From a virus: DNA of 33,981 bases. Below are positions 1 to 8,389 of the stretch, piece by piece. Numbering within the stretch: position 1 is the stretch's first letter; every line of letters begins with the position of its first letter. Location of the stretch: the IMG/VR virus record IMGVR_UViG_3300044941_000187, positions 1 through 33,981 of that record; one strand, given 5' to 3'. The notes beneath the pieces are model-generated. The model made no database searches, was not told the origin of the DNA, and saw nothing but the letters and a program-made list of their open reading frames with translations. The position numbers and the translations under genes were made by a program.

Positions 1-1
1 T

Positions 2-304
2 CCGGACATCTATGCCGTGGAAACACAGGTATCGAGTGAGGTCCGGGAATGGTGTCTGGCCCACGGAGACGACGCGCGGATGCGGATTGCATTATGCGGG
101 TACGCGGGCGAAGGCCATGAAGTGCTTGAATTGCATGGATGGACATGTGTCCCCTGGAAGACTGGTGGGGGTTATGGTCTGATATCCAACAAAGCCGGAA
201 TCGAGAACGCGAAGCGTGAACGGATATGGTTTTCGCCGCATTGTTTGTCTTCGCATTCGGTATGGTTCCATAGCCGGTTAGTCCAGACACGAAATTTGGA
301 ATGA
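2..304 (+). CDS. DNA adenine methylase, C-terminal part (5' truncated by window start)
   Basis: Reading frame 2 is open from the first base and encodes PDIYAVE...VREWCLAHGDD..RIALCGYAGEGHE..GWTCVPWKTGGGYG...RERIWFSPHCL, then stops at 302-304. This matches, from memory, the C-terminal third of phage D12-class N6-adenine methylases, which methylate adenine in DNA and commonly protect phage DNA from restriction. A GTG at 17 is not needed as a start, because homology continues upstream of it. The N-terminal part of the same family lies at 33548-33981, and joining base 33981 to base 1 keeps the frame. The catalytic DPPY motif, normally just before PDIYAVE, lies in neither part. A strong hairpin follows the stop codon directly. 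Confidence 0.85.
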   Translation, partial: PDIYAVETQVSSEVREWCLAHGDDARMRIALCGYAGEGHEVLELHGWTCVPWKTGGGYGLISNKAGIENAKRERIWFSPHCLSSHSVWFHSRLVQTRNLE

Positions 305-308
305 CAAG

Positions 309-330
309 CCCCGACCCTTTAGGGTCGGGG
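309..330 (+). terminator. Perfect hairpin after methylase gene
   Basis: CCCCGACCC and GGGTCGGGG form a perfect 9-bp stem with a 4-nt loop (TTTA) five bases after the methylase stop codon. It is followed only by TTACGG, so there is no proper U-tract. It may be a terminator or an RNA 3'-end stabiliser. The same stem word recurs inside a coding region near 16928. Confidence 0.5.
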
Positions 331-399
331 TTACGGACCACGTTTCAGTTAACTTCTTAGTTTCGCTTAAAAAAGACCCGAACCTACTTTGCTTTGCTT

Positions 400-424
400 C
401 TTTTGGCCCTTGTGGGGCCAAAAG
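400..424. repeat. Perfect 10-bp hairpin in the non-coding leader
   Basis: CTTTTGGCCC and GGGCCAAAAG enclose a 5-nt loop, TTGTG. The hairpin lies in the 404-nt stretch between the methylase and the sigma-like gene, where I see no convincing gene. A 62-codon reading frame overlaps it but lacks a ribosome site and any recognisable sequence. The role is unknown; hairpins of this form recur between genes through the window. Confidence 0.4.
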
Positions 425-567
425 CACTTGACACGCACCAGAACCCAAAAAAAATGGATGAGACGATCTGAGACAATCTGGGGCGCTTTCTTGCGAGAAC
501 GAACAATGTTGGGGGCAATCGAGATTTGGAATCGACATAGAGGGGTACCGGTCTTCTGTGATACCCC

Positions 568-627
568 CTATATATAATCATACTATACCAGTCTTATCTA
601 TGATAGGTATAGTATGATTATATATAG
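568..627. repeat. Perfect 22-bp inverted repeat upstream of the structural operon
   Basis: The arm at 568-589 is the exact reverse complement of the arm at 606-627, with a 16-nt spacer that can itself form a 4-bp stem (TATC/GATA). The arms are AT-rich (CATACTATACC / GGTATAGTATG cores) and sit in otherwise GC-rich DNA. A C-rich run follows at 628-640. Location before the sigma-like and terminase genes suggests an operator, a packaging or replication site, or a cruciform. The spacer and right arm carry GATAGGTATAG, found again in the HTH promoter region at 19600-19610. Confidence 0.75.
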
Positions 628-708
628 CCGCCCCCCTCCCTTTTGTGCCCCAAATGTCGATTCGCCTTAGATTCCAAATGGCCCCCACTTTTGGTTAGAC
701 TTAGGGGC

Positions 709-1278
709 ATGAAAAGAAGGCCCCAAAAATCTATTGAGCGTCTAGTCCGAGATCATGCCGACCTTGCCCACTGGGTTGTTCGGCGATGCTTTCCGCAAGT
801 CCGGCCCCGCACTGCTGAATGGGATGAGTACCACGCCTGTGCCCTTGAAGGCATTTTCCAAGCAGCAACGAAATTTGACCCGTCGAAGGGAGCAGCCTTC
901 ACCACCTTTGCCGTTTGTTGTGCCAGCCGTTTTATCCTGACTTGGCTCCGCAAAGAATCTCGTCGGGGCATATCGCAAGTCAGCGTGAAAAAAGTACGCG
1001 AAACAAAACTCACTGTAACCTCAATTGCCGATTCCTCTCTTGCAGCTTGTGACACGGCCCCGCTTGATGCTGTTGAGGAGATTGCAGCGATCCAACGCAA
1101 GGTTGCTGCAATGGGTTCTCCTTTTGTCGAGGTCATGCAACATGAGTTTTGGGGCCCTCGATTCTCGCGCCCAGAACTCCTCCGACTAGCGAAGGAATAC
1201 GGTTACGATTCCGTGCAGGAGCTGGTCACGCAAACCGTGCAACAAGCACGCGAAGTATTATGTGATAAGGAAACATAA
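709..1278 (+). CDS. Sigma-70-like factor (region 2) at head of the structural operon
   Basis: This 189-aa protein contains EWDEYHACALEGIFQAA.KFDPSKGAAFTTFA, followed by RFILTWLRKE, which is the pattern of sigma-70 region 2 (core-polymerase binding and -10 recognition). The C-terminal third is less typical of region 4 but ends in a helical segment that could bind DNA. An upstream TTG at 643 would add 22 residues but has no ribosome site. The ATG at 709 has AGGGG four bases upstream and gives a basic N-terminus. It lies directly before the terminase genes, so it may activate late or structural genes. A second sigma-like protein is encoded at 28532-29056. The assignment is from motif shape only. 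Confidence 0.7.
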   Translation: MKRRPQKSIERLVRDHADLAHWVVRRCFPQVRPRTAEWDEYHACALEGIFQAATKFDPSKGAAFTTFAVCCASRFILTWLRKESRRGISQVSVKKVRETKLTVTSIADSSLAACDTAPLDAVEEIAAIQRKVAAMGSPFVEVMQHEFWGPRFSRPELLRLAKEYGYDSVQELVTQTVQQAREVLCDKET

Positions 1279-1279
1279 C

Positions 1280-1732
1280 ATGGAAAATGAAAATCCTGAG
1301 CCAGCCCAAGAACCAAAGCCGAAACGAAAAAAAACGGGCGGACGAAAGCCTATCCTCGAAGAGCTTGAACTGGCCGCTTGCCTTGGAAGGTATAAGGGTA
1401 ATCTCTCAGCCTGTGCCGCTCACTTTGGCGTCACCCGAACCGCAGTGAGCCGATTCCTCAACAATCATCCCGAATTGCAAGAGCTGCAACGAGATGTCAA
1501 AGAGGGGCTGCTCGACAATGCTGAATCCGCTCTCGCCGAGGCTGTGGAGGCTCGTGAGGCGTGGGCGATTTGTTTCACGCTGAAGACGCAAGGCAAGTCG
1601 AGAGGATATATCGAGCGTCAAGAGATCGAGAACGTCGAACGAGTGTCGATGGTCGTAACTGAGGAGATCGTCGATGGCAGTCAGTCGGGCAACAACCCAG
1701 ATGACAATCCGCCTGACTCGTCCGCAGTATGA
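1280..1732 (+). CDS. terS: Terminase small subunit
   Basis: The 150-aa product begins with a charged, Lys/Pro-rich tail, then LAACLGRYKGNLSACAAHFGVTRTAVSRFLNNHPEL, a helix-turn-helix typical of small terminase subunits that recognise the packaging site. An acidic C-terminus follows. The ATG at 1280 was chosen because AAGGAAA lies seven bases upstream; the in-frame GTG at 1262 overlaps the previous gene and lacks such a site. Its 3' end overlaps the large terminase start by 59 bases in another frame, typical of the pair. Known role of the family: binds phage DNA and hands it to the large subunit. The function is inferred from the HTH and the gene order. Confidence 0.8.
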   Translation: MENENPEPAQEPKPKRKKTGGRKPILEELELAACLGRYKGNLSACAAHFGVTRTAVSRFLNNHPELQELQRDVKEGLLDNAESALAEAVEAREAWAICFTLKTQGKSRGYIERQEIENVERVSMVVTEEIVDGSQSGNNPDDNPPDSSAV

Positions 1733-2954
1733 GTTTCGTAACGCTCCTCACATCTTTCGGGGGTTCGTTGGTGGAGTGGGATCAGGCAAATCGTGGGTCG
1801 GTGCATACGACCTAATCCGCCGAGCAAAAAAGAATCGGCTCTACATGGTGCTTGCCCCAACCTACACCCTTCTCGAAGACTCTTCACTTCGATCTTTTCG
1901 ATCAATCGCCGAGCAACTTGGCGTCTTTGATTCACGGCCCCGCGCATTCAAGATGTCCCCCCGCCCTTATTGTCGATTGCACACTGGAGCGGAGTTTATT
2001 TTCCGGTCGGCGGATGAACCGGATCGATTGCGGGGGCCTAACCTTTCGGGTGTTTGGCACGACGAAGCGAGTTTGTGCGAAGAGGCTGCATTCGAGATGG
2101 CGATTGCTCGTTTGCGTGAAGGTGGAGACATGGGTTTTTACACTGCAACATTCACCCCACGAGGCAAAAAACACTGGACCTACAAGGTCTTTGTTGAGAA
2201 CCGAGACGCCGACACGATCTTGATTTCAGCGACGACGAGAAGCAACACGTTTAACGACCCGCGATATGTCGAAATGGTGGGCAAAAAATACTCGTCGAGA
2301 ATGCGAGCCCAAGAACTTGAAGGGATATTCCTCGACCCCCCCGGAAACATCTTTCAGCGTGATTGGTTTCGGTTGGTCGATGCAGCACCGGTTTCCGGTC
2401 AACGCTTGCGTTATTGGGATAAATCGGCGACCGAGGACGGAGGGTGTTACACGGCTGGCGTGCTGATGTGCCGAGGAAGCGACGGGTATTTCTATGTCGA
2501 GGATGTAATACGCAAACAGCTCTCGACCTACGCACGCGATCAGTTGATTTTGCAAACCGCCCAACTCGACAAAGCGAAATACGGCTATGTCCCACAGTGG
2601 TTCGAGCAAGAGCCGGGTAGTGCGGGTGTTGATGCTTGCCACGCCACCGCCCGATTGCTCACTGGCTTTACAGTTCATTTTGACAAAGTAACTGGTTCCA
2701 AAGAAAACCGTGCGATGCCCTTCGAGGCACAAGCTGAAGCAAGGAACATTATCCTCTTGAACCGTTCTTGGACAGGCCCCTACCTCGACGAGCTTTGCGA
2801 GTTTCCGAACGGGAAGTACAAGGATCAAGTAGACGCCAGTGCTGGTGCATTTACGCAGCTTGCAGCAATGCACAATTCTTCGGCTTCCGATTTGATTACG
2901 ATACCAGACCAACAAATAGAAATACCATCGTTAGATGAAAGGATATTCGGATGA
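1674..2954 (+). CDS. terL: Terminase large subunit
   Basis: The 426-aa ATPase/nuclease packages DNA into the prohead. The Walker A motif GGVGSGKS is at residues 33-40, the Walker B-like GVWHDEA is around 126-132 with D130/E131, and a likely RNase H-type nuclease begins at RYWDKSATEDGG (D249). A late acidic KDQVDASAGAF (D387) completes the usual pattern. GAGGAG lies eight bases before the ATG, which supports this start despite the overlap with the small subunit. Length is usual for the family. The stop overlaps the portal start (ATGA), so the two are probably translationally coupled. Confidence 0.93.
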   Translation: MAVSRATTQMTIRLTRPQYEFRNAPHIFRGFVGGVGSGKSWVGAYDLIRRAKKNRLYMVLAPTYTLLEDSSLRSFRSIAEQLGVFDSRPRAFKMSPRPYCRLHTGAEFIFRSADEPDRLRGPNLSGVWHDEASLCEEAAFEMAIARLREGGDMGFYTATFTPRGKKHWTYKVFVENRDADTILISATTRSNTFNDPRYVEMVGKKYSSRMRAQELEGIFLDPPGNIFQRDWFRLVDAAPVSGQRLRYWDKSATEDGGCYTAGVLMCRGSDGYFYVEDVIRKQLSTYARDQLILQTAQLDKAKYGYVPQWFEQEPGSAGVDACHATARLLTGFTVHFDKVTGSKENRAMPFEAQAEARNIILLNRSWTGPYLDELCEFPNGKYKDQVDASAGAFTQLAAMHNSSASDLITIPDQQIEIPSLDERIFG

Positions 2955-4288
2955 GCCTTTTCTCACGAATCAGACAGATCGCAACCCGACTGATGCGAGG
3001 GCAGGTCGGGACAACCAATCCCACACGAGACCTGATCGACCGCGACGCCGAATTGCCTTGGTTGAACGAACAACTCCGGGTCTATGCCTCGCAGATTCGA
3101 TTGCGTGGAGTCAATTACGACAACTACACAGCCGAAACGGTCGAGATGAGAATGGCTTATCGCAAGGCTCTTGCTGAGCCGACTGTGAAGGCAGCCCTTC
3201 TCGGTAAAATCTATTCTGTGATGGCGTTGCAGGTTCAGTGTGTTCCCAAAGATAAAACGAATCCATTAGAGCATGAGATCGCGGATTTTTGCAAACACCT
3301 TCTCACCAACACGGTTGGCGGAACGCCGGGGGTGATTTGGTCGATTCTCTCAGGTGGTCTGATTGACGGATTTTCGCTTTGCGAGCCCGTCCCGATTCGC
3401 TACCAGACGGGTAAATACAAGGACAAAATCGGCCTCAAGAAACTCAAAGCGAAAGACACTCGACTGATTCAATTCGAGGTCGATTCTTATAAAAACATCA
3501 CGGCTGTTATCAACCAAGTCGCAAACGTCGGCATCCGTCTCGACCCAGATGATTTCGTTATTTTCCAGCACATCCAGTTATTTGAATCGCCTCAAGGTTT
3601 GTCGGACCTTCGAGCAAGTTACAGAGCTATCGAGATGATCGTTCATGTGCTCAAATTGCGGATGATCTTTCTCGACAAATACACCGGCCCCTTTATCCAT
3701 GCGAAGGTCGGAGATGCAGCAGCACGGACTCGCCTCGCCAATGAGCTGAAAAACATTCGGGCACAAGGTGGGATGGTAACCCCTCCCGACACCGATGTGG
3801 CACTTTTGAATCTGGCGACGAGCGGGACAGCTGACTTTCAGGCAGCAATCGACGATCTCCGTAAAGAGGTTGCCATTGGAATTTCGGGGGCTTTTCTCCA
3901 CATGCTCACCGGTGGAGGAGCCGAGCACAGGGGCAATTCGGAGGTGCAGCAAAGTACCGTCGATTTGTTCACATGGGCCTTGTCGGTGCAAGTGGGCACG
4001 GTGTTGGAATCGCAACTTCTTCCCGACTTCGTGCGGTACAACTACGGCACCAATGTTGATGTGCCCCAATGCACGTTAGAGGCCCCGAACGCTGAGTATG
4101 TGCTGAGCGAACTCAAGATCGATAAAGCCCTCGACGAGTTAGGTTTCCCGCTCAAAATCAGCGAACTTGCCGAAAGGACGGGTCGCACCCCCGCCCGAAG
4201 CCCAGAAGAAGCAGTGCGGGGAGCGATAGCGACCCCGCAAAAAGCACCCCAAAACAATCCTCAACCGATTCCACCACAGCAAAAATAA
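2951..4288 (+). CDS. Portal protein, Mu gp29-like (DUF935 type)
   Basis: The 445-aa protein follows the large terminase with an ATGA overlap, the classic portal position. Stretches such as YRKALAEPTVKAALLGKIYSV, WSILSGGLIDGFSLCEPV and VAIGISGAFLHMLTGGGAEHRGNSEVQ resemble the Mu gp29/DUF935 portal family, which forms the dodecameric DNA gate at the capsid vertex. The C-terminus is Pro/Gln-rich and probably disordered. The head genes that follow (protease/scaffold, decoration, capsid) are in Mu-like order. I see no truncation. Confidence 0.85.
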   Translation: MSLFSRIRQIATRLMRGQVGTTNPTRDLIDRDAELPWLNEQLRVYASQIRLRGVNYDNYTAETVEMRMAYRKALAEPTVKAALLGKIYSVMALQVQCVPKDKTNPLEHEIADFCKHLLTNTVGGTPGVIWSILSGGLIDGFSLCEPVPIRYQTGKYKDKIGLKKLKAKDTRLIQFEVDSYKNITAVINQVANVGIRLDPDDFVIFQHIQLFESPQGLSDLRASYRAIEMIVHVLKLRMIFLDKYTGPFIHAKVGDAAARTRLANELKNIRAQGGMVTPPDTDVALLNLATSGTADFQAAIDDLRKEVAIGISGAFLHMLTGGGAEHRGNSEVQQSTVDLFTWALSVQVGTVLESQLLPDFVRYNYGTNVDVPQCTLEAPNAEYVLSELKIDKALDELGFPLKISELAERTGRTPARSPEEAVRGAIATPQKAPQNNPQPIPPQQK

Positions 4289-4308
4289 GGCACTCAAAAG
4301 CCAGCAGG

Positions 4309-4325
4309 AGAATAATACTACATGG
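4309..4325 (+). promoter_or_regulatory. GAATAATACTAC leader element at protease gene start
   Basis: AGGAGAATAATACTACATGGGGG spans the ribosome site and start codon of the next gene, with AGGAG at 4306-4310. The core GAATAATACTAC is exactly repeated at 11033-11044, and a variant, GAATAATGTTAT, lies at 15795-15806, each just before a gene start. It may be a phage-specific promoter or a translation-control element. Confidence 0.45.
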
Positions 4326-5593
4326 GGGCTCAAACACCTATTCCCGTACCACCTGCACCGACGGCCAGCACAAAGGCCCTCGTCGAAATTTTCTCGGCGG
4401 GCCAAGTGCTGCCTTCGGGTAAAGTGGCCGACCTGCCATTTCTTGAAAAGGTCGTGGCAAATTGGCACCAATACCAAGCCAAGCGAACTGACGGAGTGCG
4501 CCCCGCACCCGCTTACTTAATCCCCGCAGCGTCAATAACTCTCGGTCACGAAGAGTTATCATCGATTGCCAAAAAATACGCGGAACGAACTGACCTTCCT
4601 GCTTTGGGTTGGCCGGCGGATGTCCAGATCGTAGGCTCAAAACTCTGTTGCCGCTTCAAAAATGTGCCAGTGCCATTGGTCCAATGGATCGAAGCAAAAC
4701 TCTACACGGAAATCAGTGCCGAGTTCTACGAGGATCACGATGGGCTAGGGCCTGTCCTTCGGCGTGTGAGTGTCCTCGGTGCTGAGATTCCCAAGTGCAA
4801 AGACCTTGCTCCTATCCCTCAATTCTTTTTTGATGAGACGGAAGAGCAAGAGCAGAACATCCTCGCCTTTGCGGAAAAAACAATCAAACAATCAAAAACC
4901 AATCAGACCTTGATCGGTGTTGGTAACTACGTTCTCAAATTCTCGGAGAAGTCTCTTATGGATCGCAATCAGTTAATCGCCGCCCTCAAAGATGCAGGCG
5001 TGGATGTCTCGTTCATCAACGATGCCACCGCTAACGAGTTACTCGCTTCGATGCTGCAAGCACTGCAAAAGAAAGCCCCTGCACCCAACACCGAGCCCCC
5101 AAAGGGCGACGACATGCCACCTGCAATGAACATCGAAGAGGAAGTGAAGAAGCAAGTGGCAGCCAACACCGAGCGAATTCGCAAAGAAGTCGCAGCCGAA
5201 ATGGAGAAGTCGAAAGCCTTCCACGATGCCGAACTCAAGCGTCTGCAAGACGAACGAGCACGGCAAGAGATTGCTGCTTTCTGCGAGAAATACAAGGATC
5301 GCATTTACCCCTACGAGCTCGATCCCAAAGTCGGAGTCACTCTACAAGATCGCCTCTTTGCGATGTCCGATCAAAAGGTTCTCAAGTTCAGCGAAGGGGG
5401 TAAAGAGATTGCACTTTCCCCTCGTGAGGCAGAAATGTTGGCAATCTCAAAACGTCCGCCAGTGATGAAAAACCGCGAAATTCTCCCCGACCAACACCAA
5501 GGGGTTGGGGCTGTCACTCCCGAACGTCGTCGAGAATTACTCTCGCACACGGCAGAAGGTCGAAAGGTCCTTGCACGCGAAAAAGCAGGCTAA
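4322..5593 (+). CDS. Prohead protease/scaffold, Mu gpI-like
   Basis: The N-terminal half of this 423-aa protein (LYTEISAEFYEDHDGLGPVLRRVSVLGAEIP) resembles the Mu I-type prohead protease. The C-terminal half (from about residue 205) has a charged, Glu/Lys-rich coiled-coil stretch typical of a scaffold (EEEVKKQVAANTERIRKEVAAEMEK). In Mu-like phages one polypeptide carries both functions and cleaves itself during head maturation. Position between portal and capsid supports this. The start has AGGAG 11 bases upstream and sits in the GAATAATACTAC leader element. I cannot assign catalytic residues with confidence. Confidence 0.7.
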   Translation: MGAQTPIPVPPAPTASTKALVEIFSAGQVLPSGKVADLPFLEKVVANWHQYQAKRTDGVRPAPAYLIPAASITLGHEELSSIAKKYAERTDLPALGWPADVQIVGSKLCCRFKNVPVPLVQWIEAKLYTEISAEFYEDHDGLGPVLRRVSVLGAEIPKCKDLAPIPQFFFDETEEQEQNILAFAEKTIKQSKTNQTLIGVGNYVLKFSEKSLMDRNQLIAALKDAGVDVSFINDATANELLASMLQALQKKAPAPNTEPPKGDDMPPAMNIEEEVKKQVAANTERIRKEVAAEMEKSKAFHDAELKRLQDERARQEIAAFCEKYKDRIYPYELDPKVGVTLQDRLFAMSDQKVLKFSEGGKEIALSPREAEMLAISKRPPVMKNREILPDQHQGVGAVTPERRRELLSHTAEGRKVLAREKAG

Positions 5594-5662
5594 CCAAACG
5601 AATCAACAAACGAATGGCCAGATGGATGATTGCCCTTAACCAACAAATAAACAGAGGAACAA

Positions 5663-6448
5663 ATGACTGACGCAACACAGGTTTACACAGGCGAGGGAAT
5701 TGTCCCCGTCTACAGCGAGGGAGTACTCGAAGACGCTGTCTCCCTCGCACCGTCGAAATACTATCCCAAGGGGACGGTGCTGGGGCAGGTGCTTGGCAAC
5801 GGCACAGCCGTCAATGAACGGCAGACCGTTACCATTACTGGCACGCCAACGGGTGGCAGTTTTACTATCACCTATGACGGTTACACTACGGCTCCGATTG
5901 CATACAACGCAACGGCTGCCGCAGTACAAGCAGCACTTGCAGCCCTTCCGCCAATCGGGGCTGGCAACGTGACTTGCGCAGGTGGACCATTACCCGGAGC
6001 AGCAGTCACAATTGACTTTGTCGGCTCTTGTGCCGGAATGGATCACCCCTTGATGGCCGTTGCGGGAACCTTCACGGGCGGATCGAGCCCAGCGATTGCG
6101 ATCGCAGAGACAATCAAAGGGGTTCCATCGGGGTCTTACTTTGACGCTTACGACAACAGTGCCACCGGTGCGTTGGCTGGGCTCGCAACCGCAAAGTGCA
6201 TCCTCCGTTACGACATTCGCACGGATGCCTACGGCCGCTGCTACCTCGGTCGCCAAGTGAGTGGCGATACCAACGCCTACAAGAGCCGAACGGCCCCTGC
6301 TTTTTTTGCGGGGACGTTCCGAACTGCCGACATGCCATCGAGTGGTGCGGGGGCAATCGATTCGGCAGGGGTAACCGATCTCGGCCGGATTATCTCCGGG
6401 TCGGTGTCGGCTCTTACGGACAGCAAAACCATCCTGCGAATCGGCTAA
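5663..6448 (+). CDS. Head decoration-like protein with inserted beta domain
   Basis: Residues 1-50 (YTGEGIVPVYSEGVLEDAVSLAPSKYYPKGTVLGQV) and about 170-261 (ATGALAGLATAKCILRYDIRTDAYGRCYLG...FFAGTF) look like the two halves of a small decoration protein that sits on the capsid surface. Between them, residues about 53-165 form an inserted domain: VTITGTPTGGSFTITYDG..TAPIAYNATAAAVQAALAALPPIGAGNVTC. This Gly/Thr-rich beta repeat occurs, as I recall, in many phage structural proteins and may display a binding surface. AGAGGA lies five bases before the ATG. The gene lies between the protease and the major capsid protein, as expected for decoration proteins. Confidence 0.65.
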   Translation: MTDATQVYTGEGIVPVYSEGVLEDAVSLAPSKYYPKGTVLGQVLGNGTAVNERQTVTITGTPTGGSFTITYDGYTTAPIAYNATAAAVQAALAALPPIGAGNVTCAGGPLPGAAVTIDFVGSCAGMDHPLMAVAGTFTGGSSPAIAIAETIKGVPSGSYFDAYDNSATGALAGLATAKCILRYDIRTDAYGRCYLGRQVSGDTNAYKSRTAPAFFAGTFRTADMPSSGAGAIDSAGVTDLGRIISGSVSALTDSKTILRIG

Positions 6449-6511
6449 TCCCCTTCGCTCGCCCCTTGTGTTTATCAATCAGACAGGCAACAGAATAAAG
6501 AGGTATTTTTC

Positions 6512-7543
6512 ATGGCTGATTATTTACAGTTCCAGACTTCGGCGGAACTCAAATCTATTGAGCAAAGTCTTGTTGCCGAATTAGAGGCACAAGACATCTT
6601 GCTTGAAATGTTCCCGACGACCGTTCACAACGCTGCAAAGGTGATGTGGGAACAAGAAGACAATTATACAGGCATGACCAACGTTCGGGGGTTGAACGGG
6701 CAACCCGGACGGGTGCGGAGGACGGGCTCCAAACGCTACGAAATGGAGCCCGGCTACTATGCCGATGAAACCGAGATCGATGAATACGAAATCGCTCTCC
6801 GTCGAGATATGGGGTCGCTCGGTGAACCGATCAACCTTGAGACAATCGTCTCGCGCCGCCAACTGCATTTGCTCGTGCGTGAGGTGGATCGCAAACGATA
6901 TATGGTCGCTCAGTTGCTCTGTTACGGTCTCTTCACGAGTACCGATAAATTTGGCAACGTGATTCACACTGACGCTTACCCGTTGCGCCAATATAGCGTG
7001 GGTACGCCGTGGAGTAACAAAGCGACATCAACCCCACTTGCTGACACTCGTGCGGCGGTAACGGCTGCTCGGGTAGGTCAATCGTCTCGGTTCGACCAGA
7101 CCGCAACCATGCTGGTGAATTCCAACACGATGAACAATCTGTTAGGTAATTACAACCCCAACGACCTCGGCGGAAAGCGCCAGGAGATGGGTGCGACCTT
7201 CAACACAATCGAAGAGATCAATCGCCTGATGATGGCTGCTGACCTCCCGAAGATCGTTCCCTACGACAAGGCTTACAGCCTCGACGACGGTGCGACCTAC
7301 ACCCGATTTATTCCTGATGGGATTGCAGTGATTATTGGGGCTCGACAGAGCGGGGCCCCAGTTGGTGAAATCCAAATGGTGCGTAACGCTGCTAACCCAA
7401 ATGCCGAACCCGGCACCCACACGATTGTCTCGGATTCTCTCAACAGCATGAATCCAGTACCTCGGAAGCTCCTCATCAATCACGGCTTTTCGGGGGGTAT
7501 TGCAATCTACTATCCCGGCTCGGTTGTGACTATGTCCGTCTAA
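6512..7543 (+). CDS. Major capsid protein
   Basis: The 343-aa protein follows the decoration gene and has features of HK97-fold major capsid proteins: a long helical N-terminal segment, then YADETEIDEYEIALRRDMGS...LVREVDRKRYMVAQLL and a beta-rich C-terminus. The assignment rests mainly on size, gene order and general similarity to capsid proteins of Mu-like and planctomycete prophages. The start has AGAGG eight bases upstream. A perfect hairpin follows 50 nt after the stop and may stabilise or end the highly expressed head transcript. Confidence 0.75.
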   Translation: MADYLQFQTSAELKSIEQSLVAELEAQDILLEMFPTTVHNAAKVMWEQEDNYTGMTNVRGLNGQPGRVRRTGSKRYEMEPGYYADETEIDEYEIALRRDMGSLGEPINLETIVSRRQLHLLVREVDRKRYMVAQLLCYGLFTSTDKFGNVIHTDAYPLRQYSVGTPWSNKATSTPLADTRAAVTAARVGQSSRFDQTATMLVNSNTMNNLLGNYNPNDLGGKRQEMGATFNTIEEINRLMMAADLPKIVPYDKAYSLDDGATYTRFIPDGIAVIIGARQSGAPVGEIQMVRNAANPNAEPGTHTIVSDSLNSMNPVPRKLLINHGFSGGIAIYYPGSVVTMSV

Positions 7544-7593
7544 CAACGCATAAACACAAATTGATTTGTGCTGCCCATAAACACAAAAAACAT

Positions 7594-7614
7594 TGTGGGG
7601 CCAAAAGCCCCACA
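7594..7614 (+). terminator. Perfect hairpin after capsid gene
   Basis: TGTGGGGC and GCCCCACA form a perfect 8-bp stem with a CAAAA loop. No U-tract follows. It may attenuate or process the transcript between the capsid gene and the minor head genes. A weaker hairpin (CACAAA/TTTGTG) precedes it near 7555-7570. Confidence 0.45.
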
Positions 7615-7636
7615 CAACACAAACAGGACACAAGAA

Positions 7637-7930
7637 ATGGCAAAACAATATCGAGTGCTGAAAGAAGTCCTTCACAAAAGCTGGAAGGTCGGCGATATCA
7701 TCGGGCCCGACAAACTCGAAGGTCACGATATCGATTGGATGCTAACCTCATCGAAGTGCATTGAGGAGGTTGCACCTGTCCAAGTCTTTCAAGCTGTGGC
7801 TAATGGCGCTGGCACTGCAGGCGAAGGTGGTGGCCCAGAGGGTGCGGGCAATACTCCGACTGAGACTCCTTCAACTCCTCCGGCCCCGCCTGCCAAGCCG
7901 ACGACACCGACGACAGCCCCGAAGAAGTAA
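7637..7930 (+). CDS. Small head protein with Pro/Thr-rich tail, unknown
   Basis: The 97-aa product starts MAKQYRVLKEVLHKSWKVGDIIGPD and has a short folded N-terminal part (about 55 residues). A low-complexity Gly- then Pro/Thr-rich tail ending in KK follows. An ATG at 7568 would add 23 residues, but only the later ATG has an AGGA nearby. It lies between the capsid and head-tail connector genes, where other phages carry small head-completion or capsid-associated proteins. I do not recognise the family. Confidence 0.6.
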   Translation: MAKQYRVLKEVLHKSWKVGDIIGPDKLEGHDIDWMLTSSKCIEEVAPVQVFQAVANGAGTAGEGGGPEGAGNTPTETPSTPPAPPAKPTTPTTAPKK

Positions 7931-7966
7931 GCCCCCGCAGCCCACCCTAAACACGATTGAGACCCT

Positions 7967-8389
7967 ATGCCAAGTTTCCTGACTGACGCCGAACTAAAAG
8001 CGAGCCTTGCTGCGACGCTCAAGGTAGACTCATCGAGTTTGGCACCCTATTGGGATACGCTCATCACTGAGTGCAATCAGGCAGCCTATCTCGATGTTCG
8101 GGGTGGCATCATTCAACGCGGTTTTACCTCGACTCAGGCCGACTCTTGGGATCGAGGCAAAGAGTTTCAGCGTGACATCGGGCTCTATTGGCTGTTGGTC
8201 AAAGGGGCGGGGCTGCACGAATACGACCAGAAATTCGTGCAGCTGTTGGATCGTCGCAACGAGCTAAAATCGGTGTTGATCGAGGTCGCAGGCGGAGCTA
8301 ACCAGACCCCTGCGGGTGATCCTTCAACTTCGATCTTCACTCCGTTCTCGACAGACAATGATGCTTGGACCTTGGAGACTCCGCTCTAA
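7967..8389 (+). CDS. Head-tail connector, gp6/Mu gp36-like
   Basis: The 140-aa protein is mostly helical (FLTDAELKASLAATLKV..., AAYLDVRGGIIQRGFTSTQADSWDRGKEFQRDIGLYWLLVKGAG) and sits where head-completion adaptors lie, right after the capsid block. The size and helical pattern fit adaptors that plug the portal ring, such as HK97 gp6 or Mu gp36-type proteins. Its stop shares one base with the next start (TAATG), so coupling is likely. There is no clear ribosome site upstream. The function is inferred from position. Confidence 0.55.
   Translation: MPSFLTDAELKASLAATLKVDSSSLAPYWDTLITECNQAAYLDVRGGIIQRGFTSTQADSWDRGKEFQRDIGLYWLLVKGAGLHEYDQKFVQLLDRRNELKSVLIEVAGGANQTPAGDPSTSIFTPFSTDNDAWTLETPL

Noticed and set aside
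389-577. 62-codon open frame in the non-coding leader
   Set aside because: No ribosome site, odd Trp/Arg-rich composition, and it overlaps the hairpin and palindrome.
643-708. 22-residue N-terminal extension of the sigma-like gene from TTG
   Set aside because: No ribosome site; ATG at 709 has AGGGG nearby.
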